From Bog-532 sp963720945 (lineage in GTDB: Bacteria; Actinomycetota; Actinomycetes; Streptosporangiales; Streptosporangiaceae): a DNA stretch of 64,000 nt. Below, piece after piece: positions 32,457 through 41,999 of the stretch. Numbering within the stretch: the first letter of the stretch is position 1; every line of letters begins with the position of its first letter. The notes under the pieces were generated by a model, which made no database searches, had not been told where the DNA came from, and saw only the letters and a program-made list of their open reading frames with translations. The stretch spans positions 62,001 to 126,000 of the forward strand of contig CAVRHH010000011.1 in the NCBI GenBank assembly GCA_963720945.1. Direction: 5' to 3'. A program made the position numbers and the translations under genes.

Positions 32457-33854
32457 ATGGCTGACCACAGGCCGCGCATCGGGATCCTCGGCATCATGCA
32501 GGACCTCTACGACGACATGATCCCGGGCATCGCCCAGCGGCAGGAGGGTTACGCCGCGGAGATCGCCCGTCAGCTGTCCGGCGTCGCGGAATTCATCCCG
32601 AGCAAGGCGATCAAGTACCGCGAGGACGCCGAGCGCGCGATGCGCGAGTTCGAGGACTCCGGCCTGGACGGCGTGATGGTCGTGATGCTCACCTACGGCC
32701 CGGCCATGCGGGTGGCACGGCTGCTGAGCGAGTCGCGGCTGCCCGTCCTGATGGCCAACATCCAGCCGGAGCCGTCGGTCACGCCCGCGTGGGACATGGC
32801 CGACATGACCTACAACCAGGGTGTGCACGGCGCCCAGGACACCGCGAACGCCATGGTCCGGGCGGGCAAGCGCTTCCAGGTGCTGACCGATGACTGGAAG
32901 AGCGACAGCTTCCGCGCCGACGTCGGGCGGTGGGCCCGCGCGGCCGCGGCGGTTACCGCCTGGAAGTCACTGAAGACCGCGATCTTCGGTTACGCGATGA
33001 ACGACATGGGCGACATCCGGGTCGACGAGAACGCCCTGATCAGGACGCTCGGCCCGGAGATCATCGCGGTCGCGCCGGGCGACCTGTACCGCGGCATGCA
33101 GGACGTCACCGACGCGCAGATCGCGGACGTGATCGCGTTCGAGGACGCGCACTTCGAGATCGACCCGCGGCTGTCCCGCGAGGAACGCGAGGATCACGCG
33201 CGTATGCAGGTAGCGATCGAGCAGATTCTGAACGGGCATGGATTTGGCGCCTACACCGCTCATTTCGACGCCATCGGCGAGGACGGCCGGTTCCGCCGGC
33301 TGCCGCTCGCGGCGGCCTCCAGCCTGATGGCCAAGGGGTTCGGGTACGCCGCCGAAGGTGACGTGCTGACCGCGTGCCTGGTCTACGCCGGGCACCTGCT
33401 GATCGGGGACGCGCACTTCACCGAGATGTACGCGATGGACTTCCCGAGCGACTCGATCCTGCAGAGCCACATGGGTGAGGGCAACTGGAAGGTCGCCCGG
33501 GCCGACCGCCCGGTGAAGCTCATCAAGCGGCCGCTCGGCATCGGCCGGCTGGACGACCCGCCCACGTTCCTGTTCCAGCTGCAGCCGGGCCCGGCGACGC
33601 TGGCGACGCTGGTCTCGCTGGGCGGCGAGAAGTTCCGCCTGGTCTGCGCCGAGGGCGAGAACCTGGACAGCCAGGAACTTCCGGCGCTGGAGATGCCGTA
33701 CGGGCAGTTCCGGCCCGCGTCCGGCGTGCGCGCGTGCCTGAACGGCTGGCTGCGCGCGGGCGGCCCGCACCACGAGGTCATGAACCTCGGGCACCACGCC
33801 GCCGACTGGCGCGACTTCTGCGACATCGCCGGCATCGAGTTCGTTCAGGTCTGA
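32457..33854 (+). CDS. araA: L-arabinose isomerase family protein
   Basis: A 465-residue protein of the actinobacterial arabinose/fucose isomerase fold, not the classical E. coli-like AraA, which is near 500 residues and starts differently. Recognisable parts are the N-terminal Rossmann domain (PRIGILGIMQDLYDDMIPGI), MVVMLTYGPAMRVARLLSES, the acidic metal-site region with GDAHFTEMYAMDFPSDSILQ and HMGEGNWKVARADRPVKLIK, and the late His pair in MNLGHHAADWRDF. In the family, paired Glu and His hold Mn. Its place after araB and araD makes arabinose the likely substrate. Confidence 0.82.
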   Translation: MADHRPRIGILGIMQDLYDDMIPGIAQRQEGYAAEIARQLSGVAEFIPSKAIKYREDAERAMREFEDSGLDGVMVVMLTYGPAMRVARLLSESRLPVLMANIQPEPSVTPAWDMADMTYNQGVHGAQDTANAMVRAGKRFQVLTDDWKSDSFRADVGRWARAAAAVTAWKSLKTAIFGYAMNDMGDIRVDENALIRTLGPEIIAVAPGDLYRGMQDVTDAQIADVIAFEDAHFEIDPRLSREEREDHARMQVAIEQILNGHGFGAYTAHFDAIGEDGRFRRLPLAAASSLMAKGFGYAAEGDVLTACLVYAGHLLIGDAHFTEMYAMDFPSDSILQSHMGEGNWKVARADRPVKLIKRPLGIGRLDDPPTFLFQLQPGPATLATLVSLGGEKFRLVCAEGENLDSQELPALEMPYGQFRPASGVRACLNGWLRAGGPHHEVMNLGHHAADWRDFCDIAGIEFVQV

Positions 33855-33872
33855 CAGCGGGGTGGCTTTGCA

Positions 33873-33923
33873 TGATCGGCGTGGGTTTTCCGCACCCGCT
33901 GCGGTTTTCCCGCGCCGATCATG
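33873..33923 (+). terminator. terminator after the arabinose operon
   Basis: Arms ATGATCGGCGTGGG (33873-33886) and CCCGCGCCGATCAT (33910-33923) pair over 14 bases with one G-T wobble around a 23-base loop, just after the araA stop. Confidence 0.78.
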
Positions 33924-33941
33924 ACGGCGTAGCGTAGCGGC

Positions 33942-35162
33942 ATGGCCGCCACCGGGGAGCCCTACTCCGCGGCCCGCCGCGGCGCCCGGACCGGTCCTGG
34001 CCTGGCCGAGATGGCCGATCCGCCCGCCATCGACCCGCGAGAGTACGCCATCCAGTCCTCCTACTGGGGCGCGGCCGCCTGTCACCTGGTCCACTACCAG
34101 GACCGGTACTACGGGTGGATCACCCACCCCGGGGCCCAGCCGCGCGTTTACCCGATGAAGGACGAGGAAACCGGCCGCCACTTCGCGGACAGCTGGCAGG
34201 CGCAGAACCTGCTCCATACCGGGTGGGACGAACTGATCGCCCACATCTTCCTCTTCGACCCGGCCAGCGAGGCTCGCATCATCTACCACGCCGCGGTGCT
34301 GGACGTCGCCGGCAGCGGGATCTGGTTCGCCTGCCTGGACGATACGGCCGACGGCGAGAGCATTGTCGCGCTGGGGCGATTCGGCGACCTGGGCGAGGCG
34401 CTCGGGGAGTTCGCCGCCCACGCGGAGCGGGCCGCGGACCAGGTGGAACGCGGGCGGGCCATCGGCTTGCCGGACCTCGTCTCCGGTGTCCTCCGCTACC
34501 GGGCGGCGCTGGCCCGCAGCGACATCGCCCGGGTCGCCGTCGGCGACGCCATCCGGCGCACCACACTGCGCCCTGGCCCCGGCGACCGGCTCAGCCCACT
34601 GTGGGACGCGGCCGGCCTCGACCATGACGCACTCGGCCCCATCCTGGCGGGCGAGGAATGGGCCTGGCAGCAGGGGCCGGCCGTCCGGCCGCCCGGCTCC
34701 CGGCTGCCCGGCACACCGGTCAGCACACTCGCCACCTACACGGTGGACGGCCAGCAGTTCGCCCTCGTCAGCTACCAGGACTCGGCCGGCCGCAACTGTG
34801 TCGGGATCGACCGTGACGGGCGCGGTTGGGCAGCCGTGTGCGACGTTGACACCGATGAGGAGCATCTGGTGGTCGCCGGGATGACGATGGCGACCCGCGG
34901 GCGCGGTATGGCCGCCGTCTACGGCCGCGTGCACGACAGCGTCACCGGCCTGCAGGCGATCATGAGGGACGGCGAGCGGGTGGACTGGCCCATTCATACG
35001 GATGCACGGAGCGGGGAACGCTACTTCGCCGTTATCGCCGACCGCGAAGCCCTCGCCGACATCGTGGCCGTCGCGCCGGGCGGGAGCGCGTCGCTGAAGC
35101 AGTTCTTCGCCATCTGGTTCGGCGCGCCGGAACGCAGGCGCCCGCCCCGGCGTGCCGGCTGA
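33942..35162 (+). CDS. protein of unknown function
   Basis: A 406-residue soluble protein without signal peptide or membrane segment. I see no known motif. It has a mixed alpha/beta composition and is rich in Trp and Tyr in the first 100 residues (SSYWGAAACHLVHYQDRYYG, then HPGAQPRVYPMKDEETGRHF). It may contain two related halves, since similar short blocks FxLVSYQDxxGRN and VHYQDRYYGW recur. It follows the arabinose terminator, so it is its own transcription unit. An ATG start at 33942 is likely. Confidence 0.65.
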   Translation: MAATGEPYSAARRGARTGPGLAEMADPPAIDPREYAIQSSYWGAAACHLVHYQDRYYGWITHPGAQPRVYPMKDEETGRHFADSWQAQNLLHTGWDELIAHIFLFDPASEARIIYHAAVLDVAGSGIWFACLDDTADGESIVALGRFGDLGEALGEFAAHAERAADQVERGRAIGLPDLVSGVLRYRAALARSDIARVAVGDAIRRTTLRPGPGDRLSPLWDAAGLDHDALGPILAGEEWAWQQGPAVRPPGSRLPGTPVSTLATYTVDGQQFALVSYQDSAGRNCVGIDRDGRGWAAVCDVDTDEEHLVVAGMTMATRGRGMAAVYGRVHDSVTGLQAIMRDGERVDWPIHTDARSGERYFAVIADREALADIVAVAPGGSASLKQFFAIWFGAPERRRPPRRAG

Positions 35163-35281
35163 CGCGGAATGCTGGCCGGCGGTGTGCGCGTCGTTCTACA
35201 CTCCGTCCCCATCACCATTTATGGTGACCCACGGGTTTTTCCGCCGGCATGGGGCCGCCCGCCCCTGGCAAGGAGCAGACA

Positions 35282-37003
35282 ATGGCAACGAGCCAGCATG
35301 GTCATCCGGGGCGAAGCGGCGGGCGCAGCCCGTTGCCGGGGGGCATGTCGAGACGGCGGTTCCTGGCCGGCACGGCGGGCGCGGGCGCGCTTGCCATCTC
35401 GGCGGGCAGTTTCACGGCACCGGCCGCATTAGCGTCCGCCGGCGGGGGCCAGACGGGGGGCCTGCCCAGCCTGCAGGAGGTCTGGAGGTGGGAGCAGCAG
35501 CTGGTTCAGTTCGGGACCCGTTACACCGGCAGCCCCGGCCACACCGCCTACGTTGACTGGCTCACCAGCCAGCTCGCCGCCGTGCCCGGCTTCACCGTGC
35601 AGACCGACCGGCTGACCTTCAACCGCTGGCTGGCCCGCGACTACGCGCTGAAGGTGAGCGTCCCCGCGGCCGTGGGCGCCTCCGGCCCGGTCCCGCTTAC
35701 TTACTACTACCCCTACTCGGGGCAGACGCCGCCGCAGGGCGTCACCGCCAAGCTGGTCGACCTCGGCATCTACCCGCCCGCCGTTTCCGGCCTCTCCGGG
35801 TACACCACGGCGTTCTGGGCGGCCGCCAAGGGCGCCATCGCCCTGGTCCGCGCCGCCCTGCCGGTATTCTCCCTCGATACCGGGCAGACCGCCACCGGCG
35901 GCTACGAGCCCGGCAAGTCCTCCGTGCAGGCGGCCGCGGACTACACCGCCTACGCTGCGGCGCTGCCGCATCCTGCCTGGCAGGGCATCTTCGATCCCGT
36001 TCCGCTGCTCGACGCGCGTAACGCCGGTGTGCTCGGGGTCGTCATCGCCTGGACCGGCCTGCCGGACGAGGAGATCATCAACCAGTACAACCCGTTCACC
36101 ACGGGCTACCCGGCCGCGTCCGGGCTGCCCACGCCCGGCGACCCCGGCTGCCCGGCGGTGTGGGTGGGCGACGCCACCGGCGCCGAACTGTCCCGGTTCG
36201 CCGCCAGCGGGCAGGCCAGCGCGACCCTCGTGCTCACCGCCGACATCACCGCCGGCGCCGCCACCGAAACGGTCTGGGGGTGGCTCAAGGGCTCCGGTCA
36301 CACCGGCGAGAACATCATCATCAACACCCACACGGACGGGCCGAACGCCACCGAGGAGAACGGGGGGCTCGGGCTCGTCGCGCTCGCCCGGCATCTGGCC
36401 GGCCTGCCCTCGCGCAACCGCGACATGTACTTCGCCCTCGTCACGGGGCATTTCCAGCTGCCGCAGTTCACCCGCACCATCCCCCATCCGAGGAACATCG
36501 AGGTCGGCAACGACGCGACCAGCGTGTGGATGCTCGACCACCCCGGCATCTACCAGGCCGCTACCCTGGGCATCACGGCCGAGCACCTGGGCGCCACCAT
36601 GTGGGCCGACGTGGCCGGGCAGTACGTGGCCACCGGCGGGTTCGACTGGTGCACCACGTACACCGAGCCGCGCAGCCCGCTGAACATTCTTAACGCCGAG
36701 CAGCACGCCTACCTGTCCGCGGCGGCCGCCGTCAACGCCAGTGGCTGGCCGGACTACCCGATCGCCACCGTCCGGCCCGGCGCCATCCCGCTCTACCTCG
36801 GCGAGGGCGCGCCGCTGTACGCGGCCGGGCTGGGCACGGTCTCGCACTGCCCGCTCCCCACCTATCTGCTGCAGGCCGGCGACGCGCAGCAGCCGGACCT
36901 GCTGGACCTCGACAAACTCGACCAGAACCTGATGTACGGGCAGATCCTCACGCTCGCGCGGACGATCCAGGCTCTCGACGCCACCCCGGCAGCCGCCCTG
37001 TAG
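35282..37003 (+). CDS. Tat-exported M28-like metallopeptidase
   Basis: A 573-residue secreted protein. The Tat signal is SRRRFLAGTAGAGALAISAG, followed by an Ala-rich cleavage region (PAALASAGG). The catalytic domain contains NIIINTHTDGPNATEENGGL and GLVALARHLAG, in the position of the HxD and EE motifs of M28 aminopeptidases. A PA-like insert domain lies before it (LLDARNAGVLGVVIAW). The EEN replaces the usual DDN-Ala-Ser, so activity or specificity may differ. A variant start 11 residues upstream exists. Confidence 0.75.
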   Translation: MATSQHGHPGRSGGRSPLPGGMSRRRFLAGTAGAGALAISAGSFTAPAALASAGGGQTGGLPSLQEVWRWEQQLVQFGTRYTGSPGHTAYVDWLTSQLAAVPGFTVQTDRLTFNRWLARDYALKVSVPAAVGASGPVPLTYYYPYSGQTPPQGVTAKLVDLGIYPPAVSGLSGYTTAFWAAAKGAIALVRAALPVFSLDTGQTATGGYEPGKSSVQAAADYTAYAAALPHPAWQGIFDPVPLLDARNAGVLGVVIAWTGLPDEEIINQYNPFTTGYPAASGLPTPGDPGCPAVWVGDATGAELSRFAASGQASATLVLTADITAGAATETVWGWLKGSGHTGENIIINTHTDGPNATEENGGLGLVALARHLAGLPSRNRDMYFALVTGHFQLPQFTRTIPHPRNIEVGNDATSVWMLDHPGIYQAATLGITAEHLGATMWADVAGQYVATGGFDWCTTYTEPRSPLNILNAEQHAYLSAAAAVNASGWPDYPIATVRPGAIPLYLGEGAPLYAAGLGTVSHCPLPTYLLQAGDAQQPDLLDLDKLDQNLMYGQILTLARTIQALDATPAAAL

Positions 37004-37204
37004 CGGCCCGGGAGGACGGGCCGGCGGCGCGGTAATTCAGTTGTGCCGCCCGGCCCGGTTGTGGCACGGTCACGGGACAGGAGAGGAACCGGCTCCGCCC
37101 GGGAAGGCGGGCCGGCGATACGGAAGGGAGGCGCCTGATGTCTACGCCCGTCGTGGGGCTGCTCACGCCTGCCCTGACCGTTACCTTCCTGAGGAGCACC
37201 AACC

Positions 37205-38143
37205 GTGCGCGACGATTCCGCACACTCCGGAGACTTCCGCCGCGGCCGGCGTAACCCGCGCCGCTTCGGCGACGACGAACCGTACTTCCAGAAACGCAGC
37301 CGGCACCGGGTGGCCATGCCGTCGGTGGAGACGTTCGATATCACCGACGGACTGCCCGAAGGCGACCGCTGGTCGACCTGGGACCAGCCGGCCGCGGGCG
37401 AGCGGGGCCCGCAGCCGTACCCGCCGTGGCTGGTGACCGAGCTGGCCGCGGTCGACACCGAACTGGGCATCCTGAAGACCGGCAAGGAAGCCGACGTCTT
37501 CCTGCTCCGCCGTGGGGTGCCGCAGACCGGCCCGTCCTGCCTGCTCGCCGCGAAGCGGTACCGCGACGCCGGGCACCGGATGTTTCACCGGGACAGCGGC
37601 TACCTGGAGGGCCGCCGGGTCCGCGAGTCACGCGCGAGCCGGGCCATGGCCGGGCGCACCGCGTTCGGGCGGCAGGCGATCGCGGGGCAGTGGGCCATCG
37701 CCGAGTTCATGGCGCTGGTCCGGCTGTATGAATCCGGCGTCCCGGTTCCTTACCCCGTTCAGGTCACCGGGACCGAGCTGCTGCTGGAGTTCATCGGCGA
37801 CCCGGACGGGACCGGCGCGCCGCGGCTGGCCGAAATGCGGCCCGGACCGGCGGAACTGCGCCGGCTGTGGGATCAGCTGGTCGTGGCGGTGGTCCTGCTG
37901 GCCCGGCACGGGCTGGCCCATGGCGACCTGTCCGCCTACAACCTCCTGGTGCACGCCGGCCGGCTGATCCTGATCGACCTGCCGCAGGTCGTCGACGTGA
38001 TCGCCAACCCGCAGGGCGCGACGTACCTGGAGCGGGACGCGGTCAACGTGAGCAACTGGTTCACCGCCCGGGGCCTGGCGGACGCGGACCCGGCCCCGGC
38101 CGCCCTGCCCTCGCTGCTGCGCTACGAGGCCGGCCTGGATTAG
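37205..38143 (+). CDS. RIO1-family protein kinase
   Basis: A 312-residue RIO-type kinase starting at GTG. The flexible loop and nucleotide-binding Lys are in EADVFLLRR and LLAAKRYRDAGHRMFHRDSG. The catalytic loop is HGLAHGDLSAYNLLVHAGRL, with Asp and Asn in place. The metal-binding DFG equivalent is LIDLPQVVDVIANPQGATYL. Bacterial RIO proteins are of uncertain role. The end of the gene is repeated twice more downstream as 18-bp copies. Confidence 0.85.
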   Translation: MRDDSAHSGDFRRGRRNPRRFGDDEPYFQKRSRHRVAMPSVETFDITDGLPEGDRWSTWDQPAAGERGPQPYPPWLVTELAAVDTELGILKTGKEADVFLLRRGVPQTGPSCLLAAKRYRDAGHRMFHRDSGYLEGRRVRESRASRAMAGRTAFGRQAIAGQWAIAEFMALVRLYESGVPVPYPVQVTGTELLLEFIGDPDGTGAPRLAEMRPGPAELRRLWDQLVVAVVLLARHGLAHGDLSAYNLLVHAGRLILIDLPQVVDVIANPQGATYLERDAVNVSNWFTARGLADADPAPAALPSLLRYEAGLD

Positions 38144-38180
38144 GAGGCCGACCTGGATTAGGAGGCCGACCTGGATTAGA
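38127..38180 (+). repeat. 18-bp tandem repeat at the end of the RIO gene
   Basis: Three copies of GAGGCCGGCCTGGATTAG-type units, each containing a stop codon, span the last codons of the RIO gene and the bases after it. The second and third have GAC for GGC. Slippage has copied the gene's own 3' end. Confidence 0.7.
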
Positions 38181-38404
38181 AGGTGGCGGGTGCCGGACGC
38201 CTGGCACCCGCCACCGGGCAGGCCCGGCCGTCAGCGCTAGACGGATTAAATCCGCAGGAATAGCCGGATTTGGGGGCTCGCATCCTGGCGCGATCACCCG
38301 AACTGCGGGCAGCCTAACGGCGCCGTTAAGGATTGATCATGGGCCCGGTGTGCTACCGGCCGGGGACCCGGCAGGCCCGGGACACCGGGCCCGCCGGGAC
38401 GGTT

Positions 38405-39127
38405 TCAGGAGGGCGGGGCGGAGACGGCGGAGCCGGGGTTCTCCCGCCGCCCGGCGGACTGCTTGAAGGTCAGCCGGCCGTTGCGCATGATGCCGATCCG
38501 CTGCGCCCGCCGGGCCACCGTGCTGTCGTGCGTGACCACGACGAGGGTGAGGCCGTACTCCCGCCAGAACTTCTCCAGCAGCACCAGGATCTCGTCGCGG
38601 GTGTCCTCGTCCAGGTTGCCGGTCGGCTCGTCGGCCAGCAGCACCTTCGGCTCCTTGACCAGGGCCCGGGCCAGGGCGACGCGCTGCTGCTGGCCGCCGG
38701 ACAACTCCGAGGGCAGGTGTCGCGCGCGGTCGGCGAGGCCCAGGTCGGCCAGCGCCTTCATCGCCCGCGCGCGGCGGTCCGCGCCGTGGATGCCCAGCGG
38801 GACCAGGGCCACCTCCACGTTCTCCTGGGCCGACAGGGTGGGGATCAGGTTGAAGGTCTGGAACACGAAGCCGATCGAGGCGGCCCGCACCTTGGTGAGC
38901 TGCGTTTCGCGCAACTGCGCCAGGTCCTGGCCGTCCAAGTCGACGATCCCGGACGTGGGCCGGTCCAGGCCGCCGAGGATCTGCAGGAGCGTCGACTTGC
39001 CGTGCCCGGTCGGGCCCTGGATGGCCAGCCAGTCCCGGTCCTCGATCACCAGGTCGACGCCGCGCAGCGCGGCGACGCTCTGCCGGCCCTTCTGGTAGTC
39101 CTTGGTAACGCCGGTCAGCTTGTACAT
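38405..39127 (-). CDS. ABC transporter ATP-binding protein (MacB/LolD type)
   Basis: A 240-residue ATPase. Walker A is IQGPTGHGKSTLLQILGGL, the Q loop FVFQTFNLIPTLSAQENV, the signature LSGGQQQRVALARALVKEPK, Walker B VLLADEPTGNLDEDT and the H loop VVTHDSTVARRAQRI. These are the marks of the MacB/LolD/FtsE class that pairs with FtsX-like permeases. It follows its permease by 2 bp. Confidence 0.92.
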   Translation of the reverse strand: MYKLTGVTKDYQKGRQSVAALRGVDLVIEDRDWLAIQGPTGHGKSTLLQILGGLDRPTSGIVDLDGQDLAQLRETQLTKVRAASIGFVFQTFNLIPTLSAQENVEVALVPLGIHGADRRARAMKALADLGLADRARHLPSELSGGQQQRVALARALVKEPKVLLADEPTGNLDEDTRDEILVLLEKFWREYGLTLVVVTHDSTVARRAQRIGIMRNGRLTFKQSAGRRENPGSAVSAPPS

Positions 39128-39129
39128 GA

Positions 39130-40641
39130 TCAGGCCACCTTCGCGAGAGCCGCGGCCGGGCGGAGCCGTGCGGCCCGCCAGCCACCGAACGATCCGGCGA
39201 TGACCCCGCCGGCGATGGCCAGCACCACGGCGAGGACGATTATCTCGATGGTCACCGAGGCGGTGAGGTGCACGGCCACGGTGTGCCCGGCGGTGGCCGC
39301 GGCGCGCCGGAAGCCGCCGCCGAAGCCGCCGCCCCCGCCTCCGCCGCCCCCGAAGCCGCCGCCTGCGCCACCCGTACCGCCGAACTGACGGACGCCGCCC
39401 GGCGTGGCCGAGCCGGTCGTGGTGCCCACCGAGGCCTTCAGCGGCGGCGCGAGCTTGTTCACCAGTTCCACACCGGCCAGGCCGAGGGCCACGCCGATCA
39501 CGCCGCCGAGGATGCCGATGGCGACCGACTCGCCCATGACCTGGAGGACGATGCGCCGGCTGCGCCAGCCCAGTGCCTTCAGCGTGCCGAACTCACGGAC
39601 CCGCCGGGACACGGCCGCCATCGTCAGCAGGCTCGCGACCAGGAACGCCGCGATGAGGACCACGATGGCCAGCCACTTGCCCAGGTTGTTGGCCAGGCTG
39701 GAGGTGCTGGCCAGCGATCCGGTGACCTCGTTGGCCAGGTCACTGGAGTTGGTGACGGTGGACGACGGGACCGCCTTGGAGATCTCGCTGGACACGGCGG
39801 TCACGTTGGCGGCGCTGGTCGACGAGACGTAGATCGTGTTCACGTTGTTCTTCAGGCTGGCCAGTGCCTGGGCCCGGGCCAGCGGGATGTAGGCGTCGGA
39901 GTTGTTCTGGCCGGACGGCTCGCTGACGATGCCGATGACCTTGAAGCTGGTCTTGGCAATCGTGATCGTGGAGCCGACGCCGAGCTTGTTCTGCGACGCA
40001 TAGTCCGAGTCGAGCACGGCCACGTTGGCGTTCGCGTCGGACGAGGTGAACGTACGGCCGGAGCTGAGCTTGCCGGCGCTAAGCGGGCCGAGCTCGCCGT
40101 TGGCGATGTCCACCCCATCGACGCCGAAGGAGGTCGGCGTGAACGAGCCGCTGAAGCCGCCGCCCCCGCCGCCACCACTGCCACCACCGCCGAAGCCGCC
40201 GGTACCGGTGCCGCCGCTGCTGTTGATCGCCGGGATGGTACCGGTGACCTTGGTGTCGGTCAGCGTGAGGCCGCCCGCAGCCGCGGCCACGCCGTTCAGC
40301 TTCGACACCGTCGTCACCGAGGACGTGTCGATCGTGCCGAGGCCGCCGCCATGCAGGGTGTCGATGTCAATGGCCGTGCCCGCCGCCGGGCGGGTCCGGG
40401 TCCCAGTCGCGCCGCGGAATCCGAACGACCCGGCCGAGCTGGCGCTGGGCGCCTTGGTGACCGTGATGTCGGTGCCCTGGCCGTACAGCGCGTGCAGCAC
40501 GCTGCCCTGGGCATTCTTGACGCCGGACGACACGGCCGTCACGACGATGACCAGGCCGATGCCGAGGGCCAGGCCCACGGCGATAATGATCGCCTGGCGC
40601 ATCCGCCGGCGCAGTTCGCGCCGGAGGTATGTCAGGAACAT
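39130..40641 (-). CDS. MacB-type ABC permease with glycine-rich loops
   Basis: A 503-residue FtsX-like permease. An N-terminal membrane segment (AIIIAVGLALGIGLVIVVTA) precedes a large extracytoplasmic MacB_PCD domain with FKVIGIVSEPSGQNNSDAYI. Three C-terminal membrane segments follow (VVLIAAFLVASLLTMAAVSR, SVAIGILGGVIGVALGLAGV, IIVLAVVLAIAGGVIAGSFG). Two Gly-rich inserts stand out, around residues 145-165 and again before the last helix (GGAGGGFGGGGGGGGGFGGG). MacB-type pumps couple ATP use to extrusion of peptides or lipids in the periplasm-like space. Confidence 0.88.
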   Translation of the reverse strand: MFLTYLRRELRRRMRQAIIIAVGLALGIGLVIVVTAVSSGVKNAQGSVLHALYGQGTDITVTKAPSASSAGSFGFRGATGTRTRPAAGTAIDIDTLHGGGLGTIDTSSVTTVSKLNGVAAAAGGLTLTDTKVTGTIPAINSSGGTGTGGFGGGGSGGGGGGGFSGSFTPTSFGVDGVDIANGELGPLSAGKLSSGRTFTSSDANANVAVLDSDYASQNKLGVGSTITIAKTSFKVIGIVSEPSGQNNSDAYIPLARAQALASLKNNVNTIYVSSTSAANVTAVSSEISKAVPSSTVTNSSDLANEVTGSLASTSSLANNLGKWLAIVVLIAAFLVASLLTMAAVSRRVREFGTLKALGWRSRRIVLQVMGESVAIGILGGVIGVALGLAGVELVNKLAPPLKASVGTTTGSATPGGVRQFGGTGGAGGGFGGGGGGGGGFGGGFRRAAATAGHTVAVHLTASVTIEIIVLAVVLAIAGGVIAGSFGGWRAARLRPAAALAKVA

Positions 40642-40994
40642 CTGAGCTCCTACCAGTTGCGTGCCCGCGCCATCGGCGCGGTGCCTGTCCGCGGGGACGG
40701 CGCGGTGCGCGCCGGGCGCAGCGCATACGGAAGCGGCTGCGTCGTCTCAGATAGTGGCGGCCATTCCTGAACGAAACCTGAAGGGGGACTGCGGGGAATC
40801 CACGATCTAGGACACGAATCGGTAATGCCCGGGAACATCCGGCGGCGGCCACGGCCGAGGGTTCAGGACGCGCGGCACACCCCAGGCCAGGCGAAACGTC
40901 CAGGACACACGGCACGCCCGGGCGCCCGGGGCGCCGGAAGCGGCCGCCGGATCCGGACGGTACACCTGGGCGTGCCGCCGGTTCCGGACGGTAC
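40642..40994. other. intergenic region downstream of the hopanoid operon
   Basis: The leftward hopanoid operon ends at 40995 and the leftward ABC pair starts at 40641. I see no convincing gene and no clear stem-loop here. The promoter for the ABC pair must lie within it but is not obvious. Confidence 0.4.
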
Positions 40995-41999
40995 TCAGAT
41001 GCCGCGCGCGGCGCGGATCGTCTCCTTCAGCGAGCCCATCGTGGCCAGCACGGCCGACGGCTCGTAGCCGCAGTGCGCCATGCAGTTCGCGCAGCGCGGG
41101 TCCTTGCCCCGGCCGTAGGAGTCCCAGTCGGTGGTCTCGATCAGTTCCTTGTAGGTCTGCACGTACCCGTCGCTCATCAGGTAGCAGGGCTTCTGCCAGC
41201 CGAGCAGCGAATAGGACGGGATGCCCCACGCGGTGCAGGAGAAGTCCTGCTTGCCCTCGAGGAAGTCCAGGAACAGCGGGGTGTGGTTCAGCCGCCACTT
41301 CTTCCGCCGCCCGTCGGCGAAGGCCTTGCGGAACAGCTCCCGGGTCTCGGTCACGCCGAGGAAGTGCTCCTGGTCGGGGGCCTTCTCGTAGGCGTAGGCC
41401 GGGGAGATCTGCATCTCGTCGATGCCGAGGTCGTCGTTGAGATAGTTCAGCACGTCGATGATGGTCTGCGGGGTGTCGGTGTTGAAGAACGTGGTGTTCG
41501 TGTTGACCTTGAACCCCTTCGACTTGGCCAGCTTGATCGCCGCGACCGCCTCGTCGAACACGCCCTCCTTGCAGACCGACTCGTCGTGCCGCTCCTTCAG
41601 CCCGTCGATGTGCACCACGAACGCGAAGTACGGCGACGGCTTGAACTTCTCGAGCTTCTTGGGCAGCAGCAGCGCGTTCGTGCACAGGAAGACGAACTTC
41701 TTGCGGTCCAGCAGCTGGCGGACGATCTCGTCGATCTGCGGGTGCATCAGCGGCTCGCCGCCCGCGATGGAGACCATCGGCGCGCCGCACTCCTCGACCG
41801 CCGCGATGGCCTGCTCGACCGGCATGCGCTGCTTGAGCACGGTGTGCGGCTGCTGGATCTTGCCGCAGCCGGCGCACTTGAGATTGCACGCGAACAGCGG
41901 CTCCAGCTCCACGATCAGCGGGAACTTCTTATTTCTGGTGACCTTCTGCTTCATCAGGTAGGACCCGATGCGCAGGCTCTGGCGCATGGACACGCTCAT
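40995..41999 (-). CDS. hpnH: adenosyl-hopene transferase (radical SAM)
   Basis: A 334-residue radical SAM enzyme. The cluster motif is FACNLKCAGCGKIQ (Cys-x3-Cys-x2-Cys), followed by the GGE motif VSIAGGEPLMHPQIDEIVRQ and a C-terminal Cys-rich SPASM-like region (GKDPRCANCMAHCGY). HpnH joins the 5'-deoxyadenosyl radical to diploptene and makes adenosylhopane. Its start overlaps the preceding gene by four bases. It is the last gene of the operon here. Confidence 0.93.
   Translation of the reverse strand: MSVSMRQSLRIGSYLMKQKVTRNKKFPLIVELEPLFACNLKCAGCGKIQQPHTVLKQRMPVEQAIAAVEECGAPMVSIAGGEPLMHPQIDEIVRQLLDRKKFVFLCTNALLLPKKLEKFKPSPYFAFVVHIDGLKERHDESVCKEGVFDEAVAAIKLAKSKGFKVNTNTTFFNTDTPQTIIDVLNYLNDDLGIDEMQISPAYAYEKAPDQEHFLGVTETRELFRKAFADGRRKKWRLNHTPLFLDFLEGKQDFSCTAWGIPSYSLLGWQKPCYLMSDGYVQTYKELIETTDWDSYGRGKDPRCANCMAHCGYEPSAVLATMGSLKETIRAARGI

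Noticed and set aside
32967..34997. 676-codon minus-strand frame opposite araA and the next gene
   Set aside because: It spans two plus-strand genes and the terminator between them, and has no domain.
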